64,000 nucleotides of DNA from Sclerodactyla briareus (GCA_026419785.1 JAODTK010004987.1:124001-188000), one strand, 5' to 3'. Positions 1-12,375 are shown, numbered from the stretch's first letter. Notes: generated from the letters alone by a model not told the origin. Numbers and translations are program-made.

Positions 1-1440
1 TGCTATCGATCGATATAGGACCCGCGCAACCCATTTACACAAACTCTTTTGGCGATCCATGGTTGAGAACTCTGTGGGGAATGTTCCCGCACACGATTCA
101 CTTCTGCGGGGTTCTGGCTGCGTATGCGGGTATCCCGCAATCCGCACCTTAGCGCGAACACTGTTCCCTGCACTAAAGGTGCCAAATGAATTGTGTAGCG
201 TCTAAGGCCTTCAAATCTTCTCAATCTGTGCCAATCAGGGTGAAATTATGCGCCGGTTGCCAAACCATTGCACCATTGCTGTACTTGTTCTCTCTATAAT
301 CTAATATCTCAATTTGAGAGCAAGTTCAAGTAGAGCAAGTTTTCCCTGTGTGCTTCCAAGTTCTTCAGAAATTATTCACTTACGTGCCCTCTCTTTTATT
401 TATTGTTTTATATCAGAGCACCATTCACTTTGAGTTTACACTTCAGGTACCCTTTCAGTATGAGAATTAACAAAGGGATGACTCACGGTTGATGATGGCC
501 CATGTTGTGAAGTGAACCCGGACCTCTGCCCTGTCGACGTGACTCCTCACCCATACTTGACCAGATGATTCCAGCCATCTGCTTCAGGCCATCACGGTAG
601 TGAATACACCTGAATGAAAAGTGATGAGGGAAATGTGAGACAAAGCGACGGATACAAAAGTTGACGAAAGAAATTTGAGGAACATACCATGTGTGTGGTT
701 GTGCCCTTGCCAGGAGGAGGCCATGTCATTGGAAGTGGAGTGGAACTGACTGGTGGATGCAACCAGTGCTCCCATGAGTGGGACTGAGTGGGTGACGACA
801 TACACATAGACAACAAAGTGATCTCTGAGTGTCTTCCTGAACTTGTGTGGGCAGGACGGAAACAGACTTGTTCTTTTCCCAAAACATTATTTATATGCGG
901 CCTGATTTTATGTTCTTCAGAGCGAACCCTCAAAGATTTTTCACCATTTGGGCACTCAACACAAACTCTCACAAATGTCCATATAATCACATTGTTCATA
1001 TTCGAAACATTGTGGGCCCATGCACTTCATGCTGTTTTTTGTTTTTTTGTGTGTGTGGTATATGATACACAGTGAATAACTCCATAACCCTTACATTCCG
1101 CCTAGAATCATGACAAATGCCAGAATATAATTCACCTACCTGAGATCAGCCTTCAATGCCATTTGTTGTGGTCATTCCACCTACCAGGGACCACGCTGAG
1201 AGGATGTCACTCGAACTATACAAGTCTGCCCCGTATTGTTATCCACCATCCTGAAATGAACACTACTATTCACAAACAACTATAGTTCAAGACTAGAGCT
1301 CTGACGAATATCAAATATAATACATGTATGAACTATGAGAGTGTGTAAATAGTGAAGTGATAGGAAGGACAGATTATGGAACGGATCAGTTGTATCAAAA
1401 GGACCAACACACTAGTCAAGACGTCGTCGAATTATACTCT
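1..1440. other. No recognised feature
   Basis: I see no coding domain, tandem repeat or inverted-repeat element here. Open frames are under 140 codons and match no family I know. The composition is mixed and slightly AT-rich, with ordinary T and A runs. Confidence 0.5.
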
Positions 1441-2480
1441 CGGTTTTTATAAGTATGTGCTTTTCCATTTTGCGTCATTATTGCTATTTGATCGGTGAGG
1501 GGGTTGTTCATATTTCGTGTTTGAGCTGTTTTGGGTCGCTCAGCGTGAGTTGTTCCTCTTTGGGGCATTTTGGCTCTAGGCAACTAGTCCCTAATTTAAA
1601 GCAAAGGCCTGCTTTATGAATTCGTTCGTGTGTAATTAGCTGTCACAGCATGAAAGTATCTTGGTGTGTATGTGCTGGTGTGTGAGTGCTATTGTATTGC
1701 GTAAGCATAGTCCGTTTGGTCTCTGCCTTGTGTTCTGATCCGTGGGTGTGTGCAGGTAGATCTGGAATCTCTGTCACAGTACAGTATTGATTTTTTGTCG
1801 TTCAGTGAGTTAGTGTGCTGCTGCGGAGTGTGGGTGTATTTTCTATCTGCTCCGTGTTTATAGTGTGGCCTATATTAGTTTTCCTCTATCACTATTGACC
1901 TATTATTTTGTAATTCTATTTGAAAGTGCGAAACCGTGGTCAAATAAAAACGTGAGTTAAACCTATGTTTGTGTTACTCTTTTTCCTTTCGCATTAGTAT
2001 TTCCTTCACTGTGGGCCCCCCACTTTTTTCAATTTTTGTACTTTTTCTTCTATTTATTTGCTGATATGGGGGGGAGATAGCCTGCTAGCCTGTCAAGGTT
2101 GTGATATGTGGATTGAGTATTTGAAAGTCGGGCTGGATTTTAAGGGGGTGAACTTTGAGGACAACTAATGCCAGATGTATGTTTATAGAATTAGAAGTGT
2201 CTAGGCTAGCTGATCTTGAAGCGGGCTTGGGGCATGTGAGATCAGTGGGAAGAGGTTAGGAGGGGTTGCTACTGCCGTAAAACGAAAGTAGTGTGGTTGG
2301 GTCCTGGCCGTGACACTTGGAATGTTTAAGTGTGTCTGAGTTGATGAGGCAGTGCAGGGGGGTCAATTGGTTTGTGGTGCAAAGGGGGGATAACAGCGGA
2401 GGGGCCGACAGTCAGAGCCGGTGGTTTCCAGTCGCAGTGGATGGAAGGAAGGTGACTGTGGGGGAGGAATAAGGTAAAAG
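1440..2480 (+). other. Possible 5' region of the CR1-like element
   Basis: This is a G/T-rich stretch just upstream of the esterase-like ORF1 remains. An AATAAA-type signal lies near 1,945. No protein similarity is visible. Position and composition would fit a 5' untranslated region of the downstream retrotransposon, but no element start or target-site duplication was found, so the boundary is inference. Confidence 0.25.
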
Positions 2481-2960
2481 GGAATGGGTTTTGCTCTGGT
2501 GGGGGATTCGATTGTCGGTAATGTTTGACAGGAATTGAGGGTCCGCGTAATCGCTGAAGCGTACACGTGTTTGTCTTCCTGGTCAAGGTGGAGATATTAT
2601 TGTAGGGTCCATCAGGGATCGTTGGGGATGAGGAGGGTGGTGGCCTGTCTAGATATGGCAACTAATAATCTCCGGGGTGACAGTCATGACATCCTAAGAT
2701 CCCGAGTTCCGTGAACTGCTGTGGCAGGCTGAAGTCCCTAGGTCGAAAGTCGCTATTTGTGGCATTCTCCCTAGGTTTACGGGCGCGTTTTCAAGGCAGG
2801 ACGATAGCGGGTCTCAATAGGTGCTTAGTTTAGGAGTGCTCTGGGGAGGGCTGTCAGTTTGTGGATGTTTTCGTGTTTCTTGGGAAGGAGGCTCTTTTCG
2901 CTAGGATGGTCTTCTTCACCTTAATGGTGCGGGAGTTCAGTGTTAATGCAAAGTTGGTCA
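2480..2960 (+). pseudogene. CR1-like ORF1 remnant with SGNH/GDSL esterase-type blocks
   Basis: Plus-strand translation, with frame changes, shows the ordered blocks of the SGNH-hydrolase-like domain found in ORF1 of many CR1/L2 retrotransposons. ALVGDSIVGNV at about 2,494-2,526 is the GDS nucleophile block. A CLPGQGGDIIVG-like stretch follows near 2,573. MATNNLRGDSHDIL at 2,655 stands where GTND is expected. KVAICGILPRFTGA lies near 2,750, and DGL-HLNGAG near 2,903-2,930 is the DxxH block. In such elements ORF1 is thought to act in the retrotransposition RNP; the esterase role is not settled. At least four frameshifts or stops break it, so it cannot be made as one protein. ORF2 follows about 130 bp later on the same strand, as expected for one element. 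Confidence 0.6.
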
Positions 2961-3089
2961 TTTCTGCGTGGAAGGGTTGTTAAACCAAATTTGGGCAAGT
3001 TTCAGGTTCCGTAGCTTACGTACTGGCCAGGGTGTTGTTAATAGTAAGCAGCGCAGTGGGAGGTCTGGCGAGGTCACCAGTAGCTATAC

Positions 3090-4130
3090 ATATGTTATCC
3101 ATCTGTCATTTCTCTGTGCTGTTCAAAGTATCAGAAACAAGTTTGATGAGTTGCAGTTTTTAGTCCATGAACGCAGCAGACGTCATTGGTATTAACAGAG
3201 TCGTGGTTAACAGTGATATTCCCAACAGCCAGGTTCACCTCCTGGTTATGTTTTGTTTATAGGCAAGATAGGATGATACTCTCCGGGCATTGGTGGTAGT
3301 GGAGTTTTGTTGTATGGGAGGTCTGACTTGAATAGTTTTGAGAAGGCCCATATTGGTGTAAGTTTTGTCACTCTGTTTGGTGTGAAATTCCATGCCGTCC
3401 ACTCATCTGATATTGCCAGGTTCTTTATTAGTTGGCCGTTGGTGGTACCGTTCTCCAATAGTCTGAAGACAACAACTCTTTACTTTCCGCATGCTTACGA
3501 AGTTTCTGGGAAGAGTACAATTATTAAGGTTGATTTCAATTATCCAGAGATTTCTTGGTCTAATGGTACTAGTGGCAGTCAGGATCTGCTTTTTCAATGT
3601 CACTCAGGATTGTTTCCTTTCTCAGCATGTACATTTTCCTAACTAGAAGCTTAATATGTTGGATTTATTTTGAGCATGATCCAGAATTCTGTAATAATGT
3701 AGAATGCTTGGGTAAGCTCGGTGCAAGTGATCACGATATTTTTACTTTCAATGTTTCTTGTTCGTCCAGTATCCCCCAGAGTGTAGAGCTTGTTCCCTTG
3801 TTGTCGCGAAGGCCCGATGTGGATGGCATTTCCCAAGGTTTTTTTAGCAAAGTAGATTGGCATAAATTGCTAGATAGTACGAAAGCTGTTGACTCTTTGA
3901 ATGGTTTCATTGAAAAGGTTAACGAGGTTTATGAAGTTTACTTCCTTGGAGAAACGTCGATTAAGAACAAGAGGCCTTCTTGGATGAAAAGAGAGTTTTT
4001 CTGGCCATCAAACGTAAGCGACACTATGGGAGACTTTAGCGTTCTTGGGGTCCGGGTATGACTAGAGAATTTCAAGTTCAGCAAAAGCTTGTCCAGCGTT
4101 TAGTTCTGGTGCTGCTAAACTAGATTTTCA
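3090..4130 (+). pseudogene. CR1-like ORF2, endonuclease (APE-type) and linker
   Basis: The N-terminal half of a non-LTR retrotransposon ORF2. SIRNKFDELQFLV near 3,130 is the usual start of the endonuclease. DVIGIN then the INESW catalytic-Glu motif is present near 3,190 once one extra base is allowed. VDFNYPEISW at 3,530-3,560 is the GDFN block. GASDHDIFTFNV at 3,720-3,755 holds the SDH active-site His. VDWHKLLDSTKAVDSLNGF near 3,847 and a KNKRPSWM stretch near 3,966 are the linker typical of CR1-type elements. The domain order is normal. The frame changes several times, so it is a fossil. Confidence 0.8.
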
Positions 4131-4299
4131 TGAGGCAGGATGCCTCTAATATCAAGAAGAATCCTCGTGCATTTTTCTTATGTGAGGGGGGAAGCAGAAA
4201 GTCAGGACAGCATGGTTCCTTTGATAGATTCCGACTCGGGGAGTACAAAGTACAATCAGCGATAGCAGAGATGGATAAGGTCCTTAATAATTATTTCGT

Positions 4300-5640
4300 C
4301 TGTTTTTACTAATGAGAACTTGGATATTTGGAGACCTAGTTGTCGGGGTTTTCCCGCATGTATTGGTAATAAGGTGTGTTCGCCTGGTTTAGAAGGAGAA
4401 CTGCAGAAGCTCAAAAGTGATAAAGCTCCTGGTTCCGACGGAGTTTATCCTTCTTATTAAATCTTTGCCCGAAGAGTGTCTGGACCACTAACTATTATTT
4501 CAATAATAAGACTCTACAAGAAGGTATGGTTCTGGATGATTGGGAGAGCCAATGTTCTCCTATTTTCAAAAAAGGTAAACGGCTTTCCTTGTAATACAGG
4601 CCAAGTCAGTCTTACTAGTGTGTCTGCAAGGTAATGGAATTAATCATTCGGGATCATATGGTTGATATTTCAATGAGCATAGTATGATTAGGGAATTTCA
4701 GCATGGGTTTAGGACAAAAATCGTTGTGTTTGACTAATCTTGGGAATGTATGGAAGATGTGACATGTTCTGTTGACAACGGCAATTGCTGTTCATATAAT
4801 TTTCCTGGACTTTCCAGAAAGCTTTTGAAAAGTTTCCTCATGAGCGTCTCTTGCTCAAGTTGAGAGCTTGGAATTGAGGGGTATGTCCTCAAGTGGATTA
4901 GTGAGTGGTTTCATAATAGGGAAACAACGCGTTCAGAATGGCGCGGTGTTATTCACCTTGACAAAAAGTCACTAGTGGTTGTTCCCCAGGGATCGGTTCT
5001 CGGGCCGTAACTCTTTCTGGCTGTATATAAAGATCTTGAAGTTCCTGTTCATTCCAGGGTTGAGAATTCGCAGACGATAATTAAGTTGTATCGGGAGTCA
5101 GTACGAATGATGATGCTTGCCAATGCTTCAAAGGATTTGGAATAATTTCCAAATGGTCTCCCGAACTGGCAAATTTTTTTCAATGTTGAAAGTGCAAAGT
5201 TATGAATGTTGGTTTTCACAATCGGCAACGCGTCCTTCAAGTAAATGGCCAAAATATCAGGATGTTGATTTCAGAAAAAGATCTTGGGGTTTGTTTTGAT
5301 TCTTCTTTGAAAACTTCAAGCAGTGATGCCGAAGCTTGCTAGAACAGGTTGTGGATTCTGGCTTGATTAGAAGTCACTTCAGTTTCCTGGATATTGATTA
5401 TTGTTGTCAGGCTGTTCACGAACTGGTGAGACCGTACCAGAGTATTTGTACTTCTGTGGAATCCCAACTTTGCAAAAGACAAGCATGTAATTGAAAACGT
5501 TCAACGTAGGGCAAAGAATTGATTCACTGTCTGAAAAATTGATCCTACGAAGAAAGACTAAGGCGTCTCCGTCTAACTACCATGGAGGCTGAGGCGAAAT
5601 TCGGGGGGTGACTTGATCCAGGGTGTTCACAAATTGTCCA
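4300..5640 (+). pseudogene. CR1-like ORF2, reverse transcriptase
   Basis: RT continuing from the endonuclease upstream. KLKSDKAPGSDG lies at 4,410-4,442. SPIFKKGKR, then a RPSQ-type stretch, lies near 4,556-4,610. REFQHGFRT is near 4,690. An AFEKFPHERLLLKL-like stretch lies near 4,823, standing where AFD-V-H is expected. VPQGSVLGP lies at 4,981-5,008. The YADD catalytic box reads YRES at 5,089-5,100. GLPNWQ with FNVES, then SEKDLGVCFDSSLK, are near 5,155-5,312. The C-terminus has VIENVQRRAKN (5,488-5,520), SYEERLRRLRLTTME and a GDLIQGVHKL-like end, which is the pattern of CR1-clade enzymes. Loss of the catalytic aspartates plus many frameshifts make it inactive. Confidence 0.8.
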
Positions 5641-5815
5641 TGGACTCGATGGCCGGTCCTCCCACTAATTCTTTGAATTTTTCAGGATCACGGGCGAATA
5701 TTTGTGGTTTGGTTTCTTTTTCTTTCTGGGCATGTTTTGTGGCTCCGGGGTCGTTATGAGGAATCTGTCCTTCCTGACCCTTATTCACTAAACTAAACTA
5801 AACTTAACTAGATTG
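5640..5815 (+). other. 3' end of CR1-like element with short repeat tail
   Basis: After the last recognisable RT codons the sequence closes in an imperfect 5-6 bp repeat of the form CTAAA/CTTAA at 5,786-5,812. A short 3' microsatellite tail is usual for CR1/L2 elements that end without poly(A). I take this as the element end. No target-site duplication could be found because the 5' end is undefined. Confidence 0.5.
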
Positions 5816-6049
5816 GTGGGGGGGCACACTAGCCACAAAAACAACCAAGGCGTAGTGCATAGTGAATTCAGTGCATAGTATTCCTCACGTAAGTGGCTGC
5901 ATTATTCTCTCAAAGTTCAGCTTTCAGTAAGATGATGTCTTCCATTTGTATGAAAGAATGATTTACCCTCACTGTCCAGTTGTTGATACTACTGTAGGGA
6001 TTTCGGACTTTGATCACTATTCACCACAACAGACTACTTAACTGAACCC

Positions 6050-7300
6050 AAAATGAATGGAATCAAGCCAACGATATGTTTACCAGGTCCTTAGCCCTCA
6101 ATGTACTTTGATTTTTGCTGACCTTAAGTGGCATATGACCTGGCCCAAAGCAATAAGGGGATTATCTACTCCATATAGCCAACCTCTATGCCAATGTCTG
6201 GAGCTCATGGTGGCAGTCTTGAAGAGTTATCGCAATTACAAGGTTTTCAGACCTCAATCTCTGTGTCTTGAGTTTACCTGAATCAGACCCAAACTAGAGC
6301 ACTACTATGCAGTACTCACTGTTGTCTGGGATGTCCCCCCAAAGGAAGTGGAATGCCCCCCCCCCTCTCTACTAACCAAAAAATGCAACTCTAATGATCA
6401 TCCAATTGGTATGAACTGAACATTTCAAAATGGATCTATTCCAATTTTCAGTACTAACTCAGAAATCCCAAGGCTTAGTGATTCCTTGACTGTTTCTGTC
6501 AACCAGACACACAGACAAATGGGGATAGAACAGCTCATTATGGGCAACATAACGTCTTGACAAATTTCTCATTTTTACATACAGCCACCTGGTACAGAAA
6601 AGCTACCACTAAATTTTCAAGGTTCTCATATTTGAACTCCTGGTAACCTAATACCTTCCGACCTGACCCCCAAACAATAGGGTTCCTAGTACCATCATGG
6701 GGGAATACCACAAACCAAGTATTAGCCTCATTCACCCCGCCCTTTACCACAACAATAGGGTTCATGTACTCCCCATAAGAAAGATACACACCTAATTTCA
6801 ACCTGATCAGACCAACCGTTCTGTACTTATCATGTTCACAAGGTTTTCAGACTTTGACATCTGTGACCTCAGAGGACCTCGGACCTGTCCCCAAAAGGCC
6901 TAGAGTTCATGTACTCATCATGGGGAACACACATACCAAGTATGAGCTTCATCCATCCAGGTGGGGTCGAGTTAAAACGTGTTACAAAGCCAAGTGGCCA
7001 AAATATCAATTTCACAAATTTTCCTATTTACGACCAAATCTCACTCCCGACTGAATTAAAAATAATAGGGTTCCTGTACTCCACCTAACGAAGCTAATAC
7101 ACCGATTTCAACTTTATCAGACCTAGCATTCTGGACTCTTCATCGTGTTTCCAAGGTTTCAGACTTTGACCTCTGGGCCTTAGATGACCTCTGACCTGAC
7201 CCAAAAACAATAGGGTTCCAAATGTACCACCATGGGGAACCCCATAACCATTTAATTAGCCTGACCCTACTCAGCCCTGATCAAGTTATTCGTGTTTACA
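6050..7300. repeat. Divergent tandem repeat (family T1)
   Basis: Related blocks recur with anchors near 6,239, 6,617, 6,838 and 7,151. Each holds an AAGGTTTTCAGAC-like start, TGACCT words, then ACAATAGGGTTCC, a CCATGGGGAA-like stretch and CCAAGT-TTAGCCT. Spacing is uneven at about 220-380 bp, so units have gained and lost sequence. Related blocks occur at 38.3-39.0 kb and 45.45-45.9 kb. No protein is encoded. Confidence 0.6.
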
Positions 7301-7301
7301 A

Positions 7302-7362
7302 GCTGGGCGTCACACACCTACACACCATCACACCACACACACACCCACGACGTGACTGCATA
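7302..7362. repeat. CA-rich microsatellite closing the T1 repeat
   Basis: An imperfect CA/ACAC tract follows the tandem repeat directly. It is followed by a GTGACTGCATAGATTCCT-like stretch. The same order, with a GTGACCGCATATATTTC variant, is seen after the related repeat near 39.0 kb. Confidence 0.6.
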
Positions 7363-7399
7363 GATTCCTCCTGACTTTGTCACGGAATCAAAAGCCTAC

Positions 7400-8460
7400 A
7401 ACGTACGATCATAAGTTAACAGATAAATAATATGTAAACTGATAAGCGCCGGTATCCGTCAGAATACGCTTCATGTTCTGTGTGAACGACTGGACAAAAC
7501 AAAAACAATCGAAATACCAAGTTGCAGTGAAATGATTTGCTTAAACAGAAAAGTTTTGAGTGCTGACTGGAAGCTCGTCGTGGAGGTAGCCTCATTCGCA
7601 CCTGGACAGGAAGGGCGTTCCATACGTCTGCGCAGCATTGACAAATGCCCGGTCGCCCCACTGGGTTGTTAGATAGACCCTCGCCTCAACTATAAGTCTT
7701 TGGTTCCAATGACCGAGTGTAGCCCGACGCGAGTGTAGAGATGGAGAGGTAGGAAGGGGCACGACCGGTCACACTAACTTGTAAACCAGTGTAGCCAGTT
7801 CGTATGCAATCCGCTGTCCTGACAGGCAGCCAGTGAGGGCGATATCACCGAGTGATTGTGGTAGTGTACGATCCGTGGGTGAGGTGCTGATTCTCGCAGC
7901 TCTGTTCTTTATGCGCTGCAGGCGATCAACCTGGGTTTGAGTGGCACCATGAAGGAGAAGAGTTACAGTTCTCCCAATTGGAAATGTGGCATCGCATGAC
8001 AGAATTTCCACAGCCACATCACTGCTCAGGTGTTTCCGGAATCGATCCAATGTTACGCAGAGACAGATGACAGACCTCGCGACCTGCGTAACTTGCTCAT
8101 CATTCATCGACATGTTTTGGTCGAATAAAGCGCCAAATTCCTTACGGACTTTTGATGCCGTAATCATCGCTTTCCCCACTCTGATTGTTTCGAAAAACTG
8201 TGACTTATCACGCTGGTGCTTATATCCGAATCACAATGAATCAGATTTGTCGTCGTTATCTTGAGGTATTTGTTGGACATCCCTTGACAATCTCTTCAAT
8301 GCAGTTTTCGAGTCGCTGGGCTGTCGAATCGACTGATATAGCGGATGCGTATTACGTTGGATATGTGCACTGTACTAGGTGGGGGGTGTTGACTATTGTA
8401 ATGTATGTTCGACAAGGTCCCGATTCCGCCCCCAAATGCTCCATTTCGGGATGACTGGCC
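7400..8460 (-). pseudogene. L2/CR1-like reverse transcriptase, C-terminal half
   Basis: Minus-strand translation from about 8,350 down to 7,515 gives the C-terminal half of a non-LTR RT. The YADD region is weak and reads YASA near 8,350. LENCIEEIVK, then a KYLKINDDKSDSL-like stretch near 8,230, lead to VGKAMITASKVRKEFGALF (8,120-8,175). Then come LQRIKNRAARIS near 7,900 and GQRIAYELATLVYKLV near 7,790. WGDRAFVNAAQT and WNALPVQVR near 7,600 are followed by SFQSALKTFLFKQ, the usual enzyme end. Frames shift at least three times. The upstream half of this element is not in view at higher coordinates, which fits 5' truncation during insertion. Confidence 0.8.
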
Positions 8461-8990
8461 TTCTCAAGCCAGGTGACGCTATTGTTGTGGTGTACTCACA
8501 AGAATTCTGAGAGAGTTTGGCCGATATCTAGTCAGCATGCAGTGGATGTTTCTAGCTCTACATTGAAAACTCACCTCTGAGTCTAGCGTAGTCTCAACCC
8601 CCTAGCCAGTACTCAATTTCTCAACATCTTCGCCTCACTGCTCCCCCAAAATTTCTGTGGGGTACTGGGGGTTGAGACTAAGGAAGAGATGGGAGTTAAG
8701 GCTAGGCCTAGCTAGGTGGACAGTGTTCTTACTGTAGCTTAATGTTATTATGAAATAATGGAGCAGTGGAACTTCAAATGGTACCTGGACGATGGACATA
8801 ATTATTTTAAACATCTAGTCAGTGGTGTACGTATGTGAGTGTTAATCATAATCGGATTCATTATCATGAGTCAGATCATTTGCCCATATTAATGCCTTAT
8901 AAACTCCAAAAAGTCATGTGAAGTTTATGGCTGACCGCCTGATGGTAGGTTGCGCAGTCTACAGTTTTTGTTATCAGTACCGTTACTCGC
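8460..8990. other. No recognised feature
   Basis: Only short non-matching frames are present. There is no tandem structure and no similarity to other parts of the window. Confidence 0.45.
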
Positions 8991-8994
8991 AGCA

Positions 8995-9014
8995 CTGGTA
9001 CTTCGCAGTACCAG
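8995..9014. other. Perfect hairpin with GGTACT arms
   Basis: CTGGTACT and AGTACCAG form an 8-bp perfect inverted repeat around a TCGC loop. The surroundings to 9,080 hold several more GTACCG/CGGTA words. Confidence 0.45.
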
Positions 9015-9079
9015 CAGTCAACTGCACAGTTACTATACCGTTAATGTCTGACATTACCGGTATTGTGCTACCGACACAG

Positions 9080-11900
9080 CTCGTACTCAAATAAAACTCT
9101 GTATTTTTCGCGATCCTGCATATACATCGCAACTCAAATCCGCAACCATTTTGAAAATGTAAACTGCCCACTTGTGTGCAGCAGCTGTGTAACTTGTCAT
9201 TATTTGCCCGAATCTACCCAGCCGCAGGAAATCGCAGCTTTATGGATCGTAATATTGAACTGCATGTAAAGCTATATGTTGCTTTGCTTACATCGCCCAA
9301 TGCCTGTGGCCCTTAAATCGTTTTCAAACATATCCCCACTGTTTGGAAACACGTGTTCATCCACCTACTTACTGTTCACTAGCGTTCGGACATGCCACTC
9401 ACTGATAATGTCATGCGTCACAACTACCAGTCGGCCATCCTATTGACTTGCTACATCCCCCCGACAGCAAACCTTTTATATCGCACACAGTAACAACTCT
9501 GGTAGTTTCTAACTGACTTCTGTGATAAGGACTGTAATTATAGCGATCGTCAATCCACCTCAAGTCCGCTATACTGCAATGTATTTGTCACGTGGATCCT
9601 ACATTCTATGAATAATTATGTGATTATATAATTGGGCAATTGTGGAAAAGAATAATTATACATGTATACAGGTTTAGCGCAGATCTGGTGGCTTTCAGGG
9701 CTGATTTTGGACTGTGCCCTCGCTTCAGTATTTTCTAGCTAAAATAATCACATTCTGTAGAACGTTGTGCGGTGCCAGCTGAGCGTCCATATTTACGTAT
9801 GAAACAGTAGTACATGTATTTGCCTGCTACAGCATGACATTGGTCGCATGCATGTGCTGTTTGCCATACGTACGTTGTCATAATTCTTTTTTAAACTATC
9901 CTGACAAACGATTATGTAAATACAACATTTATTATACAAATGATAATTCTGGGGGGCAATTTTTGACTTGAAAAGAGTTTGTATAAAAGAATGGCATTGT
10001 GAAAAGTCCATACAGTGAGCTGCAGTATGCATGTAATATATGAGGTCGTGTGCAGTATACTGTAGTCCCCACACGGTTTGGATAGTCCGTAACCAGGCCT
10101 TTGAGTTCGCGCTTCAGCACACAGTCCTTACACAATATAAAAGTGAACCCGATGATAAACATTACCACGAAAATTAAAACTGCCCCAAAAAGACTAACGT
10201 TTAGGTTTTGTGGAAGGGTACCGTAAAAAAGGGGGCCTGGGCAAGGACTAGGTAGGCTGGACAGCTATTCTCAAAAGGGTTTGGCGGATTATACGGTATT
10301 ACATTAGACCGGTACTGCGGCCGATTACCGGTGCCGACGTATCGGTACGACGGCCGTTATGCACAGGTACTATCCGGTCTGGCTAAATTATCGGTACTGG
10401 CTAAAATCACTGTTGCTTGTAGTAAGTGTCCAATTTCGGCGGGCCCGCACACATCGGGTTTCAGCATTAAATTTACCCATTAACAAAAGTCTTTTCATAA
10501 AAATAAATTTTCTAGTACCAAAATAATCATTTTGCTTCATTGTCAGTAGATAAATGTTGACCAATTAAAGGACCTGCCGATCATTCCCATTAATTCAAGT
10601 ATTGTGGGACCAACGGACCAACGTTAGTTACGTAGTTGTTTTTATTACAGAGTTTTCATTTCAAATCAAAAATCCTCTCCATTCACCCTGGGAAAAGTTA
10701 AGGAAACAAAAAACTTTGCGTGAATTCCCTCATCAGCCCTGAGGATATCGCCAAATCATTCAAATTGCCGTAAATTTTCTGAAAATTGCAGGCAAAACTA
10801 AACAACTGTTATTACTATCACTCAATGGGAATTTTATGCAAAATAACATCAATGTCAGCGACATTTGACGCACTTGAGTTCAGCAGTGTGTAGCGCAAGG
10901 TGTCATTGTGCGTTAAACAGTGATGAAATTACAAGGTTCTGATTAGTTGGCGGTCAAATTTCTAGCGTCACAGTGGGTACCAACAGCCATATACCAGTTT
11001 CGCGAAATAAAGACTTTGCACTACAGAACCTGCAGCACGTGGTAATTGCATTGCGTATAGAAGATTGTGGTAGCGGGCTGTTGTAGCAACAACCGGGAGT
11101 ATGGTATAGTAATCGGGAAAGGAGAAAGGGGTCTTCGTTATGGGAGATGTCGATCAGTGGCAGATTAAAACATTGACAATGCGTACAGGCACGCAATGTA
11201 TTGAATGTATTAAAACAATGTATCAATATTTATCAAGCTGAGTGCATTTTTTCGAAAAATTGTTCATATCCTGGTCCACTTGGGAATGCAAATTCTACCA
11301 TTTTAAAACCCAAATTAGCTAGGTAAATGTGGCTCCGATGGTTGACCACTATCTACTTCTATTTCAACCTCCACCAAAGAACAGATACAGAATATTTCTC
11401 TGAATTTTCTCTTCGATTTAACCTGCAAAGAACAAACTTTCATAAGACAAATTTTCATGTTGCCAACTTTTGTTTTGTTTTACCAGCATTGCACACTCAC
11501 CACCACAGTGATAGACTCATGATAACTCTTATTATTCCGAAGTTGCTGAGCTGCGAAATAGAAACCGACGTCTGGCATCCCTTCTCATTAATTATTCCAT
11601 GGAACTGATGCAAACTGTGGCATGTGGAAGAATTTGATCCGATAAACGATTCTGCAAAATTCCGGGTATTTGGAATGGTGTTCAGTAGATAAGAAAAAAA
11701 GATGAATATTTGCTACTCGTTATGTGATTGACTCAAGATCACTCCATTATATATTATCATCCACTGCTCTGTGAACACTGGTAAAAATGAGACATTTGAA
11801 CACTGAAAAAAGTGATATTCATCATCCAGAATTTTTTATATAAGCGCTAAAAGACAAGGAGGGATATACAAGGAAGCTTGAAGTTAAACTGCGTGTTACA
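9080..11900. other. Mostly unrecognised DNA with a CGGTAC word cluster
   Basis: No coding domain was recognised. From about 10,285 to 10,400 the words CCGGTACT, CGGTACGA and CGGTACTGG recur five or more times without fixed spacing, similar to words at 8,980-9,080 and 20,125-20,200. The rest looks unique, with small AT-rich frames only. Confidence 0.4.
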
Positions 11901-11916
11901 CAGCTGTGTGTTGCGG

Positions 11917-12053
11917 TCCTACTAAAGACTGCGCGGGACTGCCCGGTGGACAAATGACTTGCCCGGTGCTGCTAAAGGACTGCCCGGTTGGTGCTAAAGG
12001 ACTGCCCGGGAGCAGCGGAAAGATGCCCGTGTGTACTAATAAGACTGCTCCGA
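11917..12053 (+). repeat. 22-bp minisatellite, GACTGCCCGG family, copy 1
   Basis: Five to six imperfect units of about 22 bp, each with ACTGCCCGG followed by a GTGCTGCTAAAG-like part. The block opens with GTCCTACTAAAGACTGC. A reverse-complement copy with the same opening lies at 19,945-20,070, so a whole block rather than a single unit was copied. Confidence 0.75.
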
Positions 12054-12289
12054 CGGTGCATAGACCGTGACGGCCGCCTTGATATTGGTAGGGGTTACAA
12101 GGCCTATAGAGCTGATGAGAACTTCAATGAACCGACGCCCTTCAGCCCAACCGATTAAAGGAAATTAAGCAAAATTGTAATCATTTGTTAGTTATGGTGT
12201 GTTCGATAATTCTGACACAGAACAGATGTTTTGTTTCGGCAGTTCTACAGCGTTCAGAGTTAAAATGATTATATCAGTGCTGTATAAAT

Positions 12290-12375
12290 AAAAGCGAAAA
12301 AAGGGGCCGGAACCAGGATGGATCCGGGGGGGGGGCCGCACCCTGCGATGGGCCCCGCCCCCCCCTCCCCTGAAA
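12290..12375. repeat. Inverted-repeat end with G and C tracts
   Basis: GGGGCCGGAACCAGGATGG is followed by a long G run, then a C run near 12,358. The form resembles the GGGGCGGATCCAGG ends of hAT-like MITEs. Only one end is clear, so this is a fragment or a chance likeness. Confidence 0.3.

Noticed and set aside
1942..1953. AATAAA as the end of a host gene
   Set aside because: No coding exon was found upstream on that strand, and a single hexamer is common in AT-rich DNA.
2326..2661. 111-codon minus-strand proline-rich frame
   Set aside because: It lies opposite the esterase-type ORF1 remains, whose ordered blocks on the plus strand explain the region better.
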